Origin: Streptomyces indicus
GTDB lineage: Bacteria; Actinomycetota; Actinomycetes; Streptomycetales; Streptomycetaceae
DNA length: 64,000 nt
NCBI RefSeq assembly: GCF_900100315.1
Contig: NZ_FNFF01000001.1
Location: forward strand, 682,001-746,000
Direction: 5' to 3'
This document shows positions 22,998-33,403 of the stretch, one piece after another. The translations under genes were made by a program, and so were the position numbers. Under the pieces are notes generated by a model. The model saw only the letters and a list, made by a program, of their open reading frames with translations, searched no databases and was not told where the DNA came from. Every line of letters begins with the position of its first letter. The first letter of the stretch is position 1.

Positions 22998-25088
22998 TTA
23001 GGGGCGGACGCGACGGAACCGGTAGACACCGGCATCGAAGTCGCCCTTGAGGCCGGTCCGCAGTCCGTGGTGCAGGAGCACGGCACCGCGCTGCACCTCG
23101 TCCGTCCCGACGCGCGCGTACGAGGCGTCGGCGTCGAGCCCGCGCAGCCGCACCCGGGGCACGGGCTTCCCGTACCGCTGCGCCTGGAGCCAGCCGAGCA
23201 CCACGACCTCGTCGCCGCGTACGTACTGCACCGCGCTGAGCCCGCCGCGCGGAGGCAGCAGCCGGTACAGGTCTCCGAGCTGCACGGTGTCCCGTATGTC
23301 CTTGTAGAGCGAGACCCATACGCGCGCCTCGTCGAGTTCCTGAGGGCTCCAGGCGGCGAGGTCGCCGCCCACGCCGAGCACCCCCGCCATGGCGCTGACG
23401 AAGCGGAAACGCAGGGAGCTGACCCGGTCGTTCAGCTGCACGTTCGGACTGTCGGTGACCCAGGCCGCCATCACCCGCGCGGGGTGGATATGGGTGAAGC
23501 CATGCTGAATGTCCAGGCGGTCGAGCGGGTCGGTGTTGTCGGAGATCCACACCTGGTCGGTGCGGCTCAGGACGCCGAGGTCGATCCGGCCGCCACCGCC
23601 CGAACAGGACTCGAAGGCCACCGAGGGATGGGCCGCGCGCAGCCGGTCGAGCAGTCGGTAGAAGGCATGCACATGCTCATTCCACAGCTTCTGCGGATAG
23701 GGCTCGTCCGGCCATCCGGCGTCCGTGAAACACCGGTTGAAGTCCCACTTCACATAGTCGACGGGCACGGCGGAAAGCAGCCCGTGCAGCTGCTCCCACA
23801 GATACGCCTGGACATCTTCGCGGGCCAGATTGAGCACCAGTTGGTTACGGAATTCGGTCCGGGTGCGTCCGGAATGGTGTTGGACCCAGTCCGGATGCGC
23901 CCGGTACAGATCACTGTCGGGGTTCACCATCTCCGGTTCCACCCAGATGCCGAACTGCATCCCCAGCGCGTGCACCTCGTCCGCGAGCGGCTTCAGACCG
24001 CCGGGGAAGCGCTCGGGGTTGGGGGTCCAGTCGCCGAGCCCGGCCCGGTCGTTCACGCGCGCGCCGAACCACGCGTCGTCCACGACGAACAGCTCGACGC
24101 CCGTCTCGGCGGCGCGCCGGGCGAGTTCGAGCTGCTGGGGCGCCGAGATGTCGAAGCCGGTGGCCTCCCACGAGTTGAAGAGCACCGGCCGTACCCGGTC
24201 CGCGTCCGGGATCACGTACGCGCGCTGATACGCGTGCCAGGCCCGGCTCGCACCACCGAAGCCGCCGCCGCTCCACAACCCGGCGAACACGGGCGTACGC
24301 CAGGTCCGTCCGGGCTCGAGCAGCACCTGCCCGGAGGCGTCGTGCCCGGTGCCGCCGGTGATCTGCACCAGCCCGCCGGGCAGTTTCTGTACGGCGATCC
24401 GCCACGCCCCCGACCACGCGAGCGCACAGCTGTAGACCTCGCCCTGCTCCTCCCCCGCCCCCTCGGCGTCCAGCGCCACCCACGGCAGGTACTGGTGGCC
24501 GGTGTGCCCTCGCCGGCTGCCGATCACATGCTCGCCGTACGCGAGCGGCACCTGCTCCACGCGCGACTCGGCGGCCCAGCGCCCGTGCAGCTGGGTGAGC
24601 CGCCAGGCCTCGCGCTCGGGCAGAGTCCACGCCGCGGAGTCCGCCCGCAACACCTCCACGGCCGGCCCTGTCCCCTCATGGACGAGCTCGGCGGACCGCT
24701 CGACGACATCGCCGCGCATCGCGTAGCGCAGGGTGATCCGCAAGCCGTGCAGCGCGTCGGTGAAGCCGAGCGCCAGCCCGCCGTCCTCCTGGGCCGCGCT
24801 CGCGAACTGCCACTCGGTACCGCGTACTTGGGGCGTCCGCACGGACAGCGCGGGCCGTACGAACCGCGGCCCGCCCTCGACGGGGTACTCCTCACGCCCG
24901 TCCAGCCGCGACTCGAACGGCCAGTCGGCGGGCCCGGGTTCGGCCGCGAGCGCCTCGGCGTCGGCGAGGGCGATGCGCGGGCCCCAGTGCAGATGCACCA
25001 GCTCGGCGCGCTCCGTCAGCATCATCGCGTAACTGCTGGTGGGCCCCGAGAGCAGCCATACGCGCCCGTCCCCGCCGACCTCGGTCAT
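22998..25088 (-). CDS. Alpha-galactosidase, glycoside hydrolase family 36
   Basis: A 696-residue GH36 enzyme. The central barrel contains VDDAWFGAR, GIWVEPEMV, DYVKWDFNR with the nucleophile Asp, and WISDNTDPLDR with the acid/base Asp; an N-terminal beta-sandwich and a C-terminal beta domain complete the family layout. It should release terminal alpha-galactose from raffinose-type sugars or galactomannan fragments. No signal peptide is present, so the enzyme is probably cytoplasmic. ATG 25088 is preferred because GGGTGGGG precedes it; an in-frame ATG at 25112 would add eight residues. No sugar ABC importer is adjacent. Confidence 0.92.
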   Translation of the reverse strand: MTEVGGDGRVWLLSGPTSSYAMMLTERAELVHLHWGPRIALADAEALAAEPGPADWPFESRLDGREEYPVEGGPRFVRPALSVRTPQVRGTEWQFASAAQEDGGLALGFTDALHGLRITLRYAMRGDVVERSAELVHEGTGPAVEVLRADSAAWTLPEREAWRLTQLHGRWAAESRVEQVPLAYGEHVIGSRRGHTGHQYLPWVALDAEGAGEEQGEVYSCALAWSGAWRIAVQKLPGGLVQITGGTGHDASGQVLLEPGRTWRTPVFAGLWSGGGFGGASRAWHAYQRAYVIPDADRVRPVLFNSWEATGFDISAPQQLELARRAAETGVELFVVDDAWFGARVNDRAGLGDWTPNPERFPGGLKPLADEVHALGMQFGIWVEPEMVNPDSDLYRAHPDWVQHHSGRTRTEFRNQLVLNLAREDVQAYLWEQLHGLLSAVPVDYVKWDFNRCFTDAGWPDEPYPQKLWNEHVHAFYRLLDRLRAAHPSVAFESCSGGGGRIDLGVLSRTDQVWISDNTDPLDRLDIQHGFTHIHPARVMAAWVTDSPNVQLNDRVSSLRFRFVSAMAGVLGVGGDLAAWSPQELDEARVWVSLYKDIRDTVQLGDLYRLLPPRGGLSAVQYVRGDEVVVLGWLQAQRYGKPVPRVRLRGLDADASYARVGTDEVQRGAVLLHHGLRTGLKGDFDAGVYRFRRVRP

Positions 25089-25341
25089 CGAGCCCCACCC
25101 ATTCCCGCACATTCCGACAGGACCACTCAGGTACGCACATCATCGAGGCGTCGGGAGCGCCCCCGCAATGGCGCGGTCCGCAGCGTTCACCGGGATTTCG
25201 CCCATACCGACCGGACAGCATGGACCCCCGGCCGCAGATGATTGCCTGAGGAAGCCATGTCGTATCGTCGATGGCGCGTGCACCCGATGCGCAGCACGCC
25301 GCCGGCCGCTCCGGCGGCGGACCACCGTGGGAGGAGCCCCC

Positions 25342-26139
25342 GTGACGCAGCAGATCCCGTCGACAGAGCCGGAACTCGCCGGGGTACGCAACTTCCGCGA
25401 CGTGGGCGGTCTGCCGACCGTCGACGGCAGGCGCGTGCGCCACGGCGTCCTGTTCCGCAGCGGTCACCTGGCCCACGCGACCGCCACGGACGCCGAGTTC
25501 CTCGGCTCGCTCGGCCTGCACACGATCTTCGACTTCCGCAACGCAGCGGACCAGAAGCTCGAGGGCGCCGATGTCGAGCTGCCCGGGGTGCGCAATCTCA
25601 ACCTGCCGCTGACCGACCCGGCCGACGGAGCCGAGTTCTGGCAGATGGTCCGCGACGGCCATGTGGACCAGCTGCGCGAGCTCCTCGGCGACGGCAAGGC
25701 CGCGGCCCGTATGTCCGCCACGTACCGCGCCATCGTCCGCGAGCGCACCGCCGACCACACCCGGGTGCTCGCCGAGCTCGCCGAGGACAGCGTGCCGGCG
25801 CTCATGCACTGCGCAGCCGGCAAGGACCGGGCGGGCCTGTCGATCGCGGTGACGCTGCTCGCGATCGGGGTCGAGCGCGAGGCGATCATCGCCGACTACC
25901 TGGAGTCCAACGCCAAGCACCGCCGCTACAAGGTGCGCCGCTCCAGCGACGCCCCCGAGGCCTGGTCGCCGGAGGTCATGGAGCTGCTCAGCCCGCTGTT
26001 CGACGCGCGCGCCGAGTACCTGGAGGCGGCCTTCGACGAGATGGAGCAGAACTGGGGCTCCGTCGAGCGGTACCTGGAGGAGGGACTGGGCGCCACGCCC
26101 GAGCTGCGCGAGAAGCTGCGGGCGAAGCTCCTCGACTGA
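25342..26139 (+). CDS. Protein tyrosine/serine phosphatase, MptpB/LipA type
   Basis: A 265-residue phosphatase of the tyrosine/serine family seen in M. tuberculosis PtpB. It begins with GVRNFRDVGGLPT, a family hallmark, and carries the P-loop HCAAGKDRAG (Cys nucleophile, CX5R). It could remove phosphate from proteins or phosphoinositides. The GTG at 25342 has GAGGAG five bases upstream; the longer open frame upstream has no site. It is divergent from the alpha-galactosidase. Confidence 0.9.
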   Translation: MTQQIPSTEPELAGVRNFRDVGGLPTVDGRRVRHGVLFRSGHLAHATATDAEFLGSLGLHTIFDFRNAADQKLEGADVELPGVRNLNLPLTDPADGAEFWQMVRDGHVDQLRELLGDGKAAARMSATYRAIVRERTADHTRVLAELAEDSVPALMHCAAGKDRAGLSIAVTLLAIGVEREAIIADYLESNAKHRRYKVRRSSDAPEAWSPEVMELLSPLFDARAEYLEAAFDEMEQNWGSVERYLEEGLGATPELREKLRAKLLD

Positions 26140-26146
26140 CGGGTCG

Positions 26147-26187
26147 GGGGCGCCGGACCACCGCGTCCGCGCGGACTCGGCGCCCCG
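26147..26187. terminator. Bidirectional terminator between convergent genes
   Basis: GGGGCGCCG (26147-26155) pairs with CGGCGCCCC (26178-26186), and an inner CCGCG/CGCGG hairpin lies between the arms. It is placed between the phosphatase gene and the leftward small membrane-protein gene. Confidence 0.7.
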
Positions 26188-26192
26188 CTTCC

Positions 26193-26351
26193 CTACTGGT
26201 TCTTCGCCCCGAGCTCGAAGAGCAGGAACAGGAAGAACGCCACGAAGTGCCCGACGACCAGATAGACGAACAGGCGGATCGCCAGGCCGCGCGGGAACTT
26301 GTCCTCGATGAACCGGCGGGCCTTGCCGCCGTCCTGGGGTTCGGTGCTCAT
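26193..26351 (-). CDS. Small single-span membrane protein, DUF6126 type
   Basis: A 52-residue protein: a charged N-terminus (about 24 residues) followed by one membrane helix (IRLFVYLVVGHFVAFFLFLL) and a short tail. Its ATG overlaps the stop codon of the XRE-cupin gene (ATGA), so the two are coupled. It resembles the small proteins called DUF6126 that sit beside such regulators near hopanoid clusters; function unknown. Confidence 0.75.
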   Translation of the reverse strand: MSTEPQDGGKARRFIEDKFPRGLAIRLFVYLVVGHFVAFFLFLLFELGAKNQ

Positions 26352-26980
26352 CGTGCGCCTCCGGCCGTACGGGGGTGGGTGCCGCCGAGGCACAGCGCGT
26401 CGGCCGGGCTCTGCAACAGCGTGTGGACGAAGAGGAGTTCGGCGCCTTCGCGTTCCGCTGCGGCGATGCGGTGCGGGGTGGCGGAGTCGAAGTGGGCGCT
26501 GTCGCCCGGCTCCAAGGTGTACGAGGTGTCCGCGAGACGCAGCCGCAGCCGGCCGCTCAGCACGTGCAGCCACTCCTCGCCGGGATGCACGCGCACGATG
26601 TCGCCCTGCGCGCCGTACGGGACCTGCACGCGCAGGGCCTGCATGCCGCGCCCGGGCGCCCCGGCCTGGCGGTAGGTCCAGCCGCCCGCCACGCTCGGCT
26701 CGGCCTCGGCGGCCCGGATCACGGACTGGCGTTCGGCGGGGGTCTCGCCGAGGAGCTCGGAGACCGTCGTACCGTAGACCCGTGCCAGCGTGAGCAGCAT
26801 CGGCAGCGAGGGCTGGCGGTGACCGGTCTCGAGCCGGGACAGGTGCGCGGGCGACAGGCCCGCGGAAGCGGCGGCCGCTTCGAGCGTGAGCGCGGCGCGG
26901 CGGCGCAGCGCCCGCAGCTGGGGCGCGACGCCGAGCAGCGCTTCGGACTGCTCCGGTGCCGCGGGGTCGGCAGGACTCAT
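26348..26980 (-). CDS. XRE-family regulator with C-terminal cupin
   Basis: A 210-residue DNA-binding protein. The helix-turn-helix lies at LTLEAAAASAGLSPAHLSRLETG (about residues 32-54, recognition helix LSPAHLSRLE), followed by a cupin (VHPGEEWLHVLSGRLRLRLA) that probably senses a small ligand. The ATG at 26980 is preferred. An upstream TTG at 27016 is in frame but falls inside a palindromic operator. Two operators at 27001-27036 suggest autoregulation. It lies directly beyond the hopanoid locus and reads in the same direction, but whether it controls that locus is unproven. Confidence 0.88.
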   Translation of the reverse strand: MSPADPAAPEQSEALLGVAPQLRALRRRAALTLEAAAASAGLSPAHLSRLETGHRQPSLPMLLTLARVYGTTVSELLGETPAERQSVIRAAEAEPSVAGGWTYRQAGAPGRGMQALRVQVPYGAQGDIVRVHPGEEWLHVLSGRLRLRLADTSYTLEPGDSAHFDSATPHRIAAAEREGAELLFVHTLLQSPADALCLGGTHPRTAGGAR

Positions 26981-27000
26981 GCTGTCGATTGAGCCAGAGC

Positions 27001-27036
27001 TTTGCCCCTGCGGCAAATTACTTGCCTCAGAGGCAA
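27001..27036. promoter_or_regulatory. Twin palindromic operators of the XRE-cupin gene
   Basis: TTTGCCCCTGCGGCAAA (27001-27017, one mismatch) and TTGCCTCAGAGGCAA (27022-27036, perfect around a central base) have centres 20 bp apart, two helical turns. They lie just upstream of the regulator start, as expected for cooperative binding by its own product. The shared half-site is TTGCC(T/C)C. Confidence 0.75.
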
Positions 27037-27115
27037 AAGCCCGAGCCGAAACCCGAGCTGCGGGCTCCGAGCTGAGAGCCCCGAGCCCGCAGCACGCGTG
27101 CCAGCCGGGTGGCGG

Positions 27116-28549
27116 CTACCGGTTCGCGACCGCCTGCTTCACCAAGGTCTTCCCGAAGTCCCACATGAGGGTCCCGCCGCTGTGCGCGTCGTCCATCACC
27201 GCGGTGAACGCCTCGACGAAGCGGTCGACCTCCCGCTCCCCGATCACCAGCGGCGGGATCAGCTTGATGACCTCCAGGTGGTCGCCGGAGACCTGCGTGA
27301 GGATCCGGTGCTTCTGCAAAAGCGGCACCACGACCATCTGCGCGAACAGCCCCTTGCGGGCGACCTGGAGGGCGGCCCAACGGCTGCGCAGCTTGAGGGA
27401 GTTCGGCCGGCCGAACTCGATCCCGACCATGAGCCCGCGGCCGCGTACGTCGTGCAGCAGCTCGTAGCGGTCCACGAGCGCCGCGAGCCGTGACTTCAGG
27501 AGCTCACCCGTGGCCCGCGCGTTCGCCACGGTCTGCTCGTCCTCCATGACCGTGAGCACCGCGAGCCCCGCCGCCATCGCCTGGGCGTTGGAGCCGAAGC
27601 TCGCGGAGTGCACGAGAACCCGGTCCATGGACGAGTAGACCTTCTTGAAGATCCAGTCCTTGCCGAGGGTCGCGCCGACCGGCACATAGCCGCCGGACAG
27701 CGCCTTGGCCACGCACACGAGGTCCGGCTCCACCCCGTCCTCGTGCTGGTACGCGTAGAAGTCGCCCGTCCTGCCGAGGCCCGTCTGCACCTCGTCGGCG
27801 ATGAGCAGCGCCTTGTGCCGGTGCAGCAGCTCCTGGGCCGCGCGCAGATAGCCGGGCGGCACCTCATGGACGCCCTTGCCCTGGATCGGCTCGACGATCA
27901 GGCCCGCGACATCGCCCTTCTTCAACTCCCTTGCCAGCGCGTCCAGATCGCCGAGCTCGACCGCGGTGTCCGGCAGCAGGGGCGCGAAGCCGTCCCGGAA
28001 GCCGCTCTCGCCGTTGACCGAGAGCGAGCCGGTGGTCAGGCCGTGGAAGGCATGGGTGCAGTAGAGGATGCGCGGTTTCCCGGTGGCGTACCGGGCGAAC
28101 TTCAGGGCGGTCTCCACCGCCTCCGTGCCGCTGTTGCCGAAGAACACCCGGTCCAGGTGCGGTGAGTGCGCGAGCAGCTTCTCGGCGAGCAGGCCGGGCA
28201 GCGGCTGGCAGTCGAAGCGGGTGAGGTCGGCGAGCGAGGCGTCGAGGACGTCGTGCAGGGCCTTGCGGACGACGGGGTGGTGCCGGCCGAGGCCCATCAC
28301 GCCGAACCCGGCGAGCATGTCCAGGTAGTCCTGGCCCTCGGAGTCCCAGAAGTACGCGCCCTCGGCCCGCTCGTAGACCTTGTCGAAGCCGATGGTGTGC
28401 AGCATGCGCGGCAGCTGGTGGTTGAGGTGGCGGCTGTGCAGCTCGTAGCGTTCGGCGCCGCGCTCGGCAAGGAGTCTGCCCAGGTCGAAGCCCTTGCCCG
28501 CCGCCTCGCCGCGGCCCGTATCGCCCCGCTCGACGACCTCGTCCGTCAT
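27116..28549 (-). CDS. hpnO: PLP-dependent class III aminotransferase of the hopanoid locus
   Basis: A 477-residue class III aminotransferase. It contains [18 protein letters not shown] near residue 140, [32 protein letters not shown] and the lysine motif [14 protein letters not shown] that holds pyridoxal phosphate. In hopanoid clusters this enzyme is assigned to make aminobacteriohopanetriol from an aldehyde side chain. Its ATG overlaps the dxs stop (ATGA), tying it to the leftward operon. An ornithine- or acetylornithine-type activity cannot be excluded by sequence alone. Confidence 0.85.
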   Translation of the reverse strand: MTDEVVERGDTGRGEAAGKGFDLGRLLAERGAERYELHSRHLNHQLPRMLHTIGFDKVYERAEGAYFWDSEGQDYLDMLAGFGVMGLGRHHPVVRKALHDVLDASLADLTRFDCQPLPGLLAEKLLAHSPHLDRVFFGNSGTEAVETALKFARYATGKPRILYCTHAFHGLTTGSLSVNGESGFRDGFAPLLPDTAVELGDLDALARELKKGDVAGLIVEPIQGKGVHEVPPGYLRAAQELLHRHKALLIADEVQTGLGRTGDFYAYQHEDGVEPDLVCVAKALSGGYVPVGATLGKDWIFKKVYSSMDRVLVHSASFGSNAQAMAAGLAVLTVMEDEQTVANARATGELLKSRLAALVDRYELLHDVRGRGLMVGIEFGRPNSLKLRSRWAALQVARKGLFAQMVVVPLLQKHRILTQVSGDHLEVIKLIPPLVIGEREVDRFVEAFTAVMDDAHSGGTLMWDFGKTLVKQAVANR

Positions 28550-30435
28550 CCTTCGCTTCCTTCTTTCTGCTTGCGGTCCCAGGTGGCCCCGATCCGCCCC
28601 GCGATGTCGACGGCGGTGAGCCCCAGGTCGGCGAGGAGTTCGCCGCGCTTGGCGTGGGCGAGGAACTGCTCGGGGATGCCGAAGGTCCGTACCGGGAGAT
28701 CCACCTCGGCGTCCTGGAGCGACTGGGTGACCGCCGAACCGACCCCGGATGTACGGCTGTTGTCCTCCACGACCGCCACCATCCGGTGCCCGGCGGCCAG
28801 GTCGGGCAGCGCGGGGTCGACCGGCTTGACCCAGCGGGGGTCGACCACCGTGCAGCCGATGCCGCGGCCTTCGAGCAGCTCGGCCGCCTTGAGGCAGACC
28901 GGGGCCATCACGCCCACGGCGACCAGCAGCACGTCCTCGCCCGGCCCGCGGTGCAGCACGTCCAGACCGCCCACGCGGTCGAGCGCCGGGATCTCGGGGC
29001 CGACCGACTCCTTCGGGAAACGCACGAGCGTGGGCGCGTCGTCCACGTCCACCGCCTCCCTGAGCTGGGCGCGCAGCTGCGCGGCGTCGCGCGGCGCGGC
29101 GATCCTGAGGCCGGGCACGACCTGGAGCACCGACAGGTCCCACATGCCGTTGTGCGAAGCCCCGTCGGCGCCCGTGACACCGGCCCGGTCCAGCACGAAG
29201 GTGACCCCGCATTTGTGCAGGGCGACATCCATCAGGAGCTGGTCGAAGGCGCGGTTGAGGAAGGTGGCGTAGATCGCGACCACCGGGTGCAGCCCGCCGG
29301 TCGCGAGCCCGGCCGCCGACACCGCCGCGTGCTGCTCGGCGATCCCGACGTCCCACACACGGTCGGGGAACCGTTCGGCGAACGCGCCGAGCCCGACCGG
29401 GTGCAGCATCGCCGCCGTGATCGCCACGACGTCGGGCCGCTCCTCGCCGATCCGTACGATCTCGTCGCCGAACACCGAGGTCCAGGAAGGGCCGTTGGAG
29501 GGTGCGAGCGGTTCGCAGGTGAGCGGGTCCATCACGCCGACGGTGTGGAAGTGGTCCTCCTCGTGCGCGAGCGCCGGCTCGTAGCCGCGGCCCTTCTCGG
29601 TGAGGCAGTGCACGAGCACCGGACCGTGGAACCGCTTGGCGCGGCTGAGCGCCGACTCGACGGCCGCGATGTCGTGCCCGTCGATCGGCCCCACGTACTT
29701 GAGTCCGAGGTCCTCGAACATGCCCTGGGGCGCGAAGGCGTCCTTGAAGCCCTTCTTCGCGCCGTGCAGCGACTCGTAGAGCGGCTGGCCGATGACGGGG
29801 GTGTGTTGCAGAACCTCCTTGCCCCAGGCCAGGAACCGCTCGTAGCCGTCGGTGGTCCGCAGCGTCGCGAGGTGGTTGGCGAGGCCGCCGATGGTCGGGG
29901 CGTACGAGCGCTCGTTGTCGTTGACGACGATGATCAGCGGGCGGTCCTTGGCGGCGGCGATGTTGTTGAGCGCCTCCCAGGCCATGCCGCCGGTCAGCGC
30001 CCCGTCGCCGATGACGGCGACGACATGGCCGCCGTCGCCACGTACTTGAGCGGCCTTGGCGAGCCCGTCGGCCCAGCCGAGCGCCGTGGAGGCGTGGCTG
30101 TTCTCGACGATGTCGTGCTCCGACTCCTCGCGCGAGGGGTAGCCGGAGAGGCCGCCCTTGCCGCGCAGCTTGGAGAAGTCCTGCCGGCCGGTGAGCAGTT
30201 TGTGCACATAGCTCTGGTGGCCCGTGTCCCAGACCAGGCGGTCGACCGGTGAGTCGAACACCCGGTGCAGCGCGATGGAGAGCTCCACCACGCCCAGGTT
30301 GGGCCCGAGATGGCCCCCGGTGCGGGCCACCGCGTGCACCAGGAACTCCCTGATCTCCTCGGCCAGTTCGGCCAGTTCCTCCTCGGCCAGCGCCTTCACG
30401 TCGCGCGGCCCCCGGATGGTCTCCAGGATCGTCAC
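28546..30435 (-). CDS. dxs: 1-deoxy-D-xylulose-5-phosphate synthase
   Basis: A 629-residue transketolase-family enzyme that condenses pyruvate and glyceraldehyde 3-phosphate, the first step of the MEP pathway. [15 protein letters not shown] supplies the catalytic His region, [16 protein letters not shown] the thiamine diphosphate motif, and [15 protein letters not shown] the central domain. The GTG at 30435 follows AGGGGG by about seven bases. The copy lies inside the hopanoid operon, so it probably supplies isoprenoid precursor there; Streptomyces usually carry another dxs elsewhere (family knowledge). Confidence 0.95.
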   Translation of the reverse strand: MTILETIRGPRDVKALAEEELAELAEEIREFLVHAVARTGGHLGPNLGVVELSIALHRVFDSPVDRLVWDTGHQSYVHKLLTGRQDFSKLRGKGGLSGYPSREESEHDIVENSHASTALGWADGLAKAAQVRGDGGHVVAVIGDGALTGGMAWEALNNIAAAKDRPLIIVVNDNERSYAPTIGGLANHLATLRTTDGYERFLAWGKEVLQHTPVIGQPLYESLHGAKKGFKDAFAPQGMFEDLGLKYVGPIDGHDIAAVESALSRAKRFHGPVLVHCLTEKGRGYEPALAHEEDHFHTVGVMDPLTCEPLAPSNGPSWTSVFGDEIVRIGEERPDVVAITAAMLHPVGLGAFAERFPDRVWDVGIAEQHAAVSAAGLATGGLHPVVAIYATFLNRAFDQLLMDVALHKCGVTFVLDRAGVTGADGASHNGMWDLSVLQVVPGLRIAAPRDAAQLRAQLREAVDVDDAPTLVRFPKESVGPEIPALDRVGGLDVLHRGPGEDVLLVAVGVMAPVCLKAAELLEGRGIGCTVVDPRWVKPVDPALPDLAAGHRMVAVVEDNSRTSGVGSAVTQSLQDAEVDLPVRTFGIPEQFLAHAKRGELLADLGLTAVDIAGRIGATWDRKQKEGSEG

Positions 30436-30559
30436 GCCGGGCCCCCTCTCGGTTGGGTTGCTCAACTCGTGCTCGACCGCGTGCCCTTCGGCCCGCCCGC
30501 GTACCGTCCGGCTCGTCCGCGAGCCTCGTGACACGGCGGCGCGCCCTGAGGCAAGCGCC

Positions 30560-31714
30560 TCACTGCACGGTGACGGCGGGTTCCCCGGAAGCCACGCCGT
30601 CCTTCTCCATCTGTTCGGCGATCTTCATGGCCTCGTCGATCAGCGTCTCGACGATCTTCGACTCGGGCACGGTCCTGACGACCTCGCCCTTGACGAAGAT
30701 CTGTCCCTTGCCGTTGCCGGACGCGACCCCGAGGTCCGCTTCCCGCGCCTCGCCCGGACCGTTCACCACACAGCCCATGACCGCGACCCGCAGCGGCACC
30801 TCCATGCCGTCGAGCCCGGCCGTGACCTCGTCGGCCAGCTTGTAGACGTCGACCTGGGCGCGGCCGCAGGAGGGGCAGGAGACGATTTCCAGGCGGCGTT
30901 CCCTGAGCCCCAGCGACTGGAGGATCTGCAGCCCCACCTTGACCTCCTCGGCCGGGGGTGCCGACAGCGAGACCCGGATGGTGTCACCGATGCCTTCGGA
31001 CAGCAACGCACCGAACGCCACAGCGGACTTCACCGTCCCCTGGAACGCGGGGCCCGCTTCCGTCACGCCGAGGTGCAGCGGGTAGTCGCAGGCGGCCGCG
31101 AGCTGCCGGTACGCCTGGATCATCACGACCGGGTCGTTGTGCTTGACCGAGATCTTGATGTCGCGGAACCCGTGCTCCTCGAAGAGCGAGGCCTCCCACA
31201 GCGCCGATTCCACCAGCGCCTCGGGGGTCGCCCTGCCGTACTTCTCCAGGATGCGGCGGTCCAGCGAGCCCGCGTTGACGCCGATACGGATCGGGGTGCC
31301 GGCGGCCGCGGCGGCCCGCGCGATCTCCTTCACCTTGTCGTCGAACTGCTTGATGTTGCCCGGGTTCACCCGGACCGCCGCACACCCCGCGTCGATGGCC
31401 GCGAACACGTACTTCGGCTGGAAGTGGATGTCCGCGATCACCGGGATCTGCGACTTGCGCGCGATGGTCGCGAGGGCGTCCGCGTCGTCCTGCGTGGGGC
31501 AGGCGACCCGGACGATCTCGCAGCCGGAGGCGGTGAGTTCGGCGATCTGCTGGAGGGTCGCGCCGATGTCCGAGGTCCGTGTGGTCGTCATGGACTGCAC
31601 GGACACCGGGGCGTCCCCGCCGACCGCCACCGAACCCACGTGGATCTGCCGTGCCCGGCGCCGCTCGGCGAGCCTGACCGGGACGGACGGGATCCCCAAC
31701 GCCACGGGCTCCAT
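30560..31714 (-). CDS. ispG: (E)-4-hydroxy-3-methylbut-2-enyl-diphosphate synthase
   Basis: A 384-residue [4Fe-4S] enzyme of the MEP pathway (GcpE). It has [20 protein letters not shown] at the N-terminus, VNPGNI, and the cluster cysteines in SCPSCGR and [10 protein letters not shown]. The start is ATG 31714, or GTG one codon earlier, a few bases after the hpnH stop. With dxs it gives the hopanoid operon two of the MEP steps; Streptomyces generally have a second ispG elsewhere. The gap of 124 bases to dxs shows no feature. Confidence 0.95.
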   Translation of the reverse strand: MEPVALGIPSVPVRLAERRRARQIHVGSVAVGGDAPVSVQSMTTTRTSDIGATLQQIAELTASGCEIVRVACPTQDDADALATIARKSQIPVIADIHFQPKYVFAAIDAGCAAVRVNPGNIKQFDDKVKEIARAAAAAGTPIRIGVNAGSLDRRILEKYGRATPEALVESALWEASLFEEHGFRDIKISVKHNDPVVMIQAYRQLAAACDYPLHLGVTEAGPAFQGTVKSAVAFGALLSEGIGDTIRVSLSAPPAEEVKVGLQILQSLGLRERRLEIVSCPSCGRAQVDVYKLADEVTAGLDGMEVPLRVAVMGCVVNGPGEAREADLGVASGNGKGQIFVKGEVVRTVPESKIVETLIDEAMKIAEQMEKDGVASGEPAVTVQ

Positions 31715-31718
31715 CACG

Positions 31719-32741
31719 TCACCCGCGGTTTCCGTTGACGGTCTCGCGCATGGCCCGCAGCGACTCCTTGAGGGAGCCCATGGTGGCGAGCACGGCCGTC
31801 GGCTCGTAACCGCAGTGCGCCATGCAGTTGGCGCAACGCGGGTCCTTGCCGCGGCCGTACGCGTCCCAGTCGGTCTCCTCGATGAGCTGCCGGTACGTGG
31901 GCACATAGCCGTCGCTCATCAGGTAGCAGGGCTTCTGCCAGCCGAACAGCGAGTAGTTGGGGATCGCCCACGCGGTGCACGGGAAGTCCACCTTGCCCTC
32001 GAGGAAGTCGAGGAACAGCGGCGAGTGGTTGAGCCGCCAGCGCCGCCGGTTGCCGCCCGCGAAGGCCTTCTTGAACAGCTCCCGGGTCTGCTCCACACCC
32101 AGGAAGTGCTCCTGGTCGGGCGCCTTCTCGTAGGCGTACGCGGGAGACAGCATCATCTCGTCGACCTGGAGGTCGTCGTTGAGGAAGTTGAGCACCTCGA
32201 TGATGGTCTGCGGGGTGTCCGTGTTGAAGAAGGTCGAGTTGGTGGTGACACGGAAGCCGCGCTTCTTGGCCTCCTTGATCGCCGCCACGGCCTCGTCGAA
32301 CACGCCCTCCTTGGCGACGGATTCATCGTGCCGCTCCCGCATTCCGTCGATGTGCACGGCGAACGCGAAAAAGGGCGAGGGCTTGAACTTGTCCATCTTC
32401 TTACGGAGCAGCATCGCGTTGGTGCAGAGGAACACGTACTTCTTCTTCGCCACCAACTGCCGCACGATCTCGTCGATCTGCGGATGCATCAGCGGTTCGC
32501 CGCCGGCGATGGACACCATCGGCGCACCGGATTCGAGCACCGCCCCGACGGCCTGCGCCACGGGCATCCGCTGCTTGAGCACCCCGGCCGGGTGCTGGAT
32601 CTTGCCGCAGCCCTCGCATTTGAGATTGCACGCGTAGAGCGGCTCGAGCTCCACGATGAGCGGGAACTTGTCGCGCTTGCGCAGCTTCTGCTCGGCAAGA
32701 TAGGTCGCGACCTTGATGGACTGTCGAAGGGGCATGGCCAT
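31719..32741 (-). CDS. hpnH: Radical SAM adenosyl-hopene transferase HpnH
   Basis: A 340-residue radical SAM enzyme with the cluster motif CNLKCEGC (near residue 38), GGEPLMHPQ and HIDGM. HpnH couples a 5'-deoxyadenosyl radical to diploptene, giving adenosylhopane, the start of side-chain extension. The C-terminus carries [12 protein letters not shown], typical of the SPASM-less HpnH group. The ATG at 32741 has GGAGGT seven bases upstream, lying across the stop of the preceding gene. Confidence 0.95.
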   Translation of the reverse strand: MAMPLRQSIKVATYLAEQKLRKRDKFPLIVELEPLYACNLKCEGCGKIQHPAGVLKQRMPVAQAVGAVLESGAPMVSIAGGEPLMHPQIDEIVRQLVAKKKYVFLCTNAMLLRKKMDKFKPSPFFAFAVHIDGMRERHDESVAKEGVFDEAVAAIKEAKKRGFRVTTNSTFFNTDTPQTIIEVLNFLNDDLQVDEMMLSPAYAYEKAPDQEHFLGVEQTRELFKKAFAGGNRRRWRLNHSPLFLDFLEGKVDFPCTAWAIPNYSLFGWQKPCYLMSDGYVPTYRQLIEETDWDAYGRGKDPRCANCMAHCGYEPTAVLATMGSLKESLRAMRETVNGNRG

Positions 32742-32746
32742 CTGGC

Positions 32747-33403
32747 TCACCTCCGGGGGAGCAGCAAAGAACGGTGCCATTCATGGAAAGCGGGAAGTAC
32801 GGAGCGAAGAACGCGGAAAGCAGATATTCCACCGCGCACCGTGCTGATCCGTACGAGTTCATGTTCCGGGGCGTCCACGACCACCCGGACGGCCGCAACC
32901 GGGCGCAGCCCTCCGGCGAAGGCACGGTCGCGGGCGGTGCGCAGGGTCGCGGCCGACTCCATGTCGACCGCGATCGAGCCCCGGGCGAGCAACTCGGCGC
33001 GTTCGTGGCCGCGTACGACGTGATCGGAGCCGGTCAGGGGTCCGGTGTGCACGGTCCGGCCGGGCACGGCCTTGACCAGCTCCTTGACGAGCAGCTCCGT
33101 TCCCTCGCAGGGCGTGCTGCCCCGATGGTCCACGGTCTGTTCGGCGACCACCAGGTCGCCCGGGTGCATTCCGGGCGCGAGACCGGCGCAGAAGCCGGTG
33201 GCGATCACCGCGGCGCCCCTGAGCGCGTCGTCGTCGAGGGTGCGCCCGACGGCGCGCTCGGCGGCCTTGGGTCCCATGCCGGTCCGCAGCACGGTGACCG
33301 GTCCGGCGGCACCGCCGCGCTCGCCGCTGCGCAGGGCGAACTTCTCGATGCCCAGCGCGCAGGCGATGAGCAGCGGGGCAACCGGCTCGTGCGTGGTGCT
33401 CAT
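32747..33403 (-). CDS. hpnG: HpnG-type nucleosidase/phosphorylase of the hopanoid locus
   Basis: A 218-residue member of the PNP/MTA-SAH nucleosidase family, with ATGFCAGLAPGMHPGDLVVAE and VDMESAATLRTA, the latter holding the conserved Met-Glu of the ribose pocket. In hopanoid clusters this protein removes adenine from adenosylhopane to give ribosylhopane. It starts at ATG 33403 overlapping the shc stop by one base (TGATG), and ends five bases before hpnH. The position between shc and hpnH supports the assignment. Confidence 0.85.
   Translation of the reverse strand: MSTTHEPVAPLLIACALGIEKFALRSGERGGAAGPVTVLRTGMGPKAAERAVGRTLDDDALRGAAVIATGFCAGLAPGMHPGDLVVAEQTVDHRGSTPCEGTELLVKELVKAVPGRTVHTGPLTGSDHVVRGHERAELLARGSIAVDMESAATLRTARDRAFAGGLRPVAAVRVVVDAPEHELVRISTVRGGISAFRVLRSVLPAFHEWHRSLLLPRR

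Noticed and set aside
26981..27016. TTG start of the XRE-cupin gene at 27016
   Set aside because: The codon lies inside a palindromic operator and the conserved domain begins well after the ATG at 26980.
27116..29356. A fused frame joining the aminotransferase with sequence inside dxs
   Set aside because: The upstream part is an Arg/Pro-rich shadow of dxs; the ATG at 28549 with its ATGA overlap is the real start.
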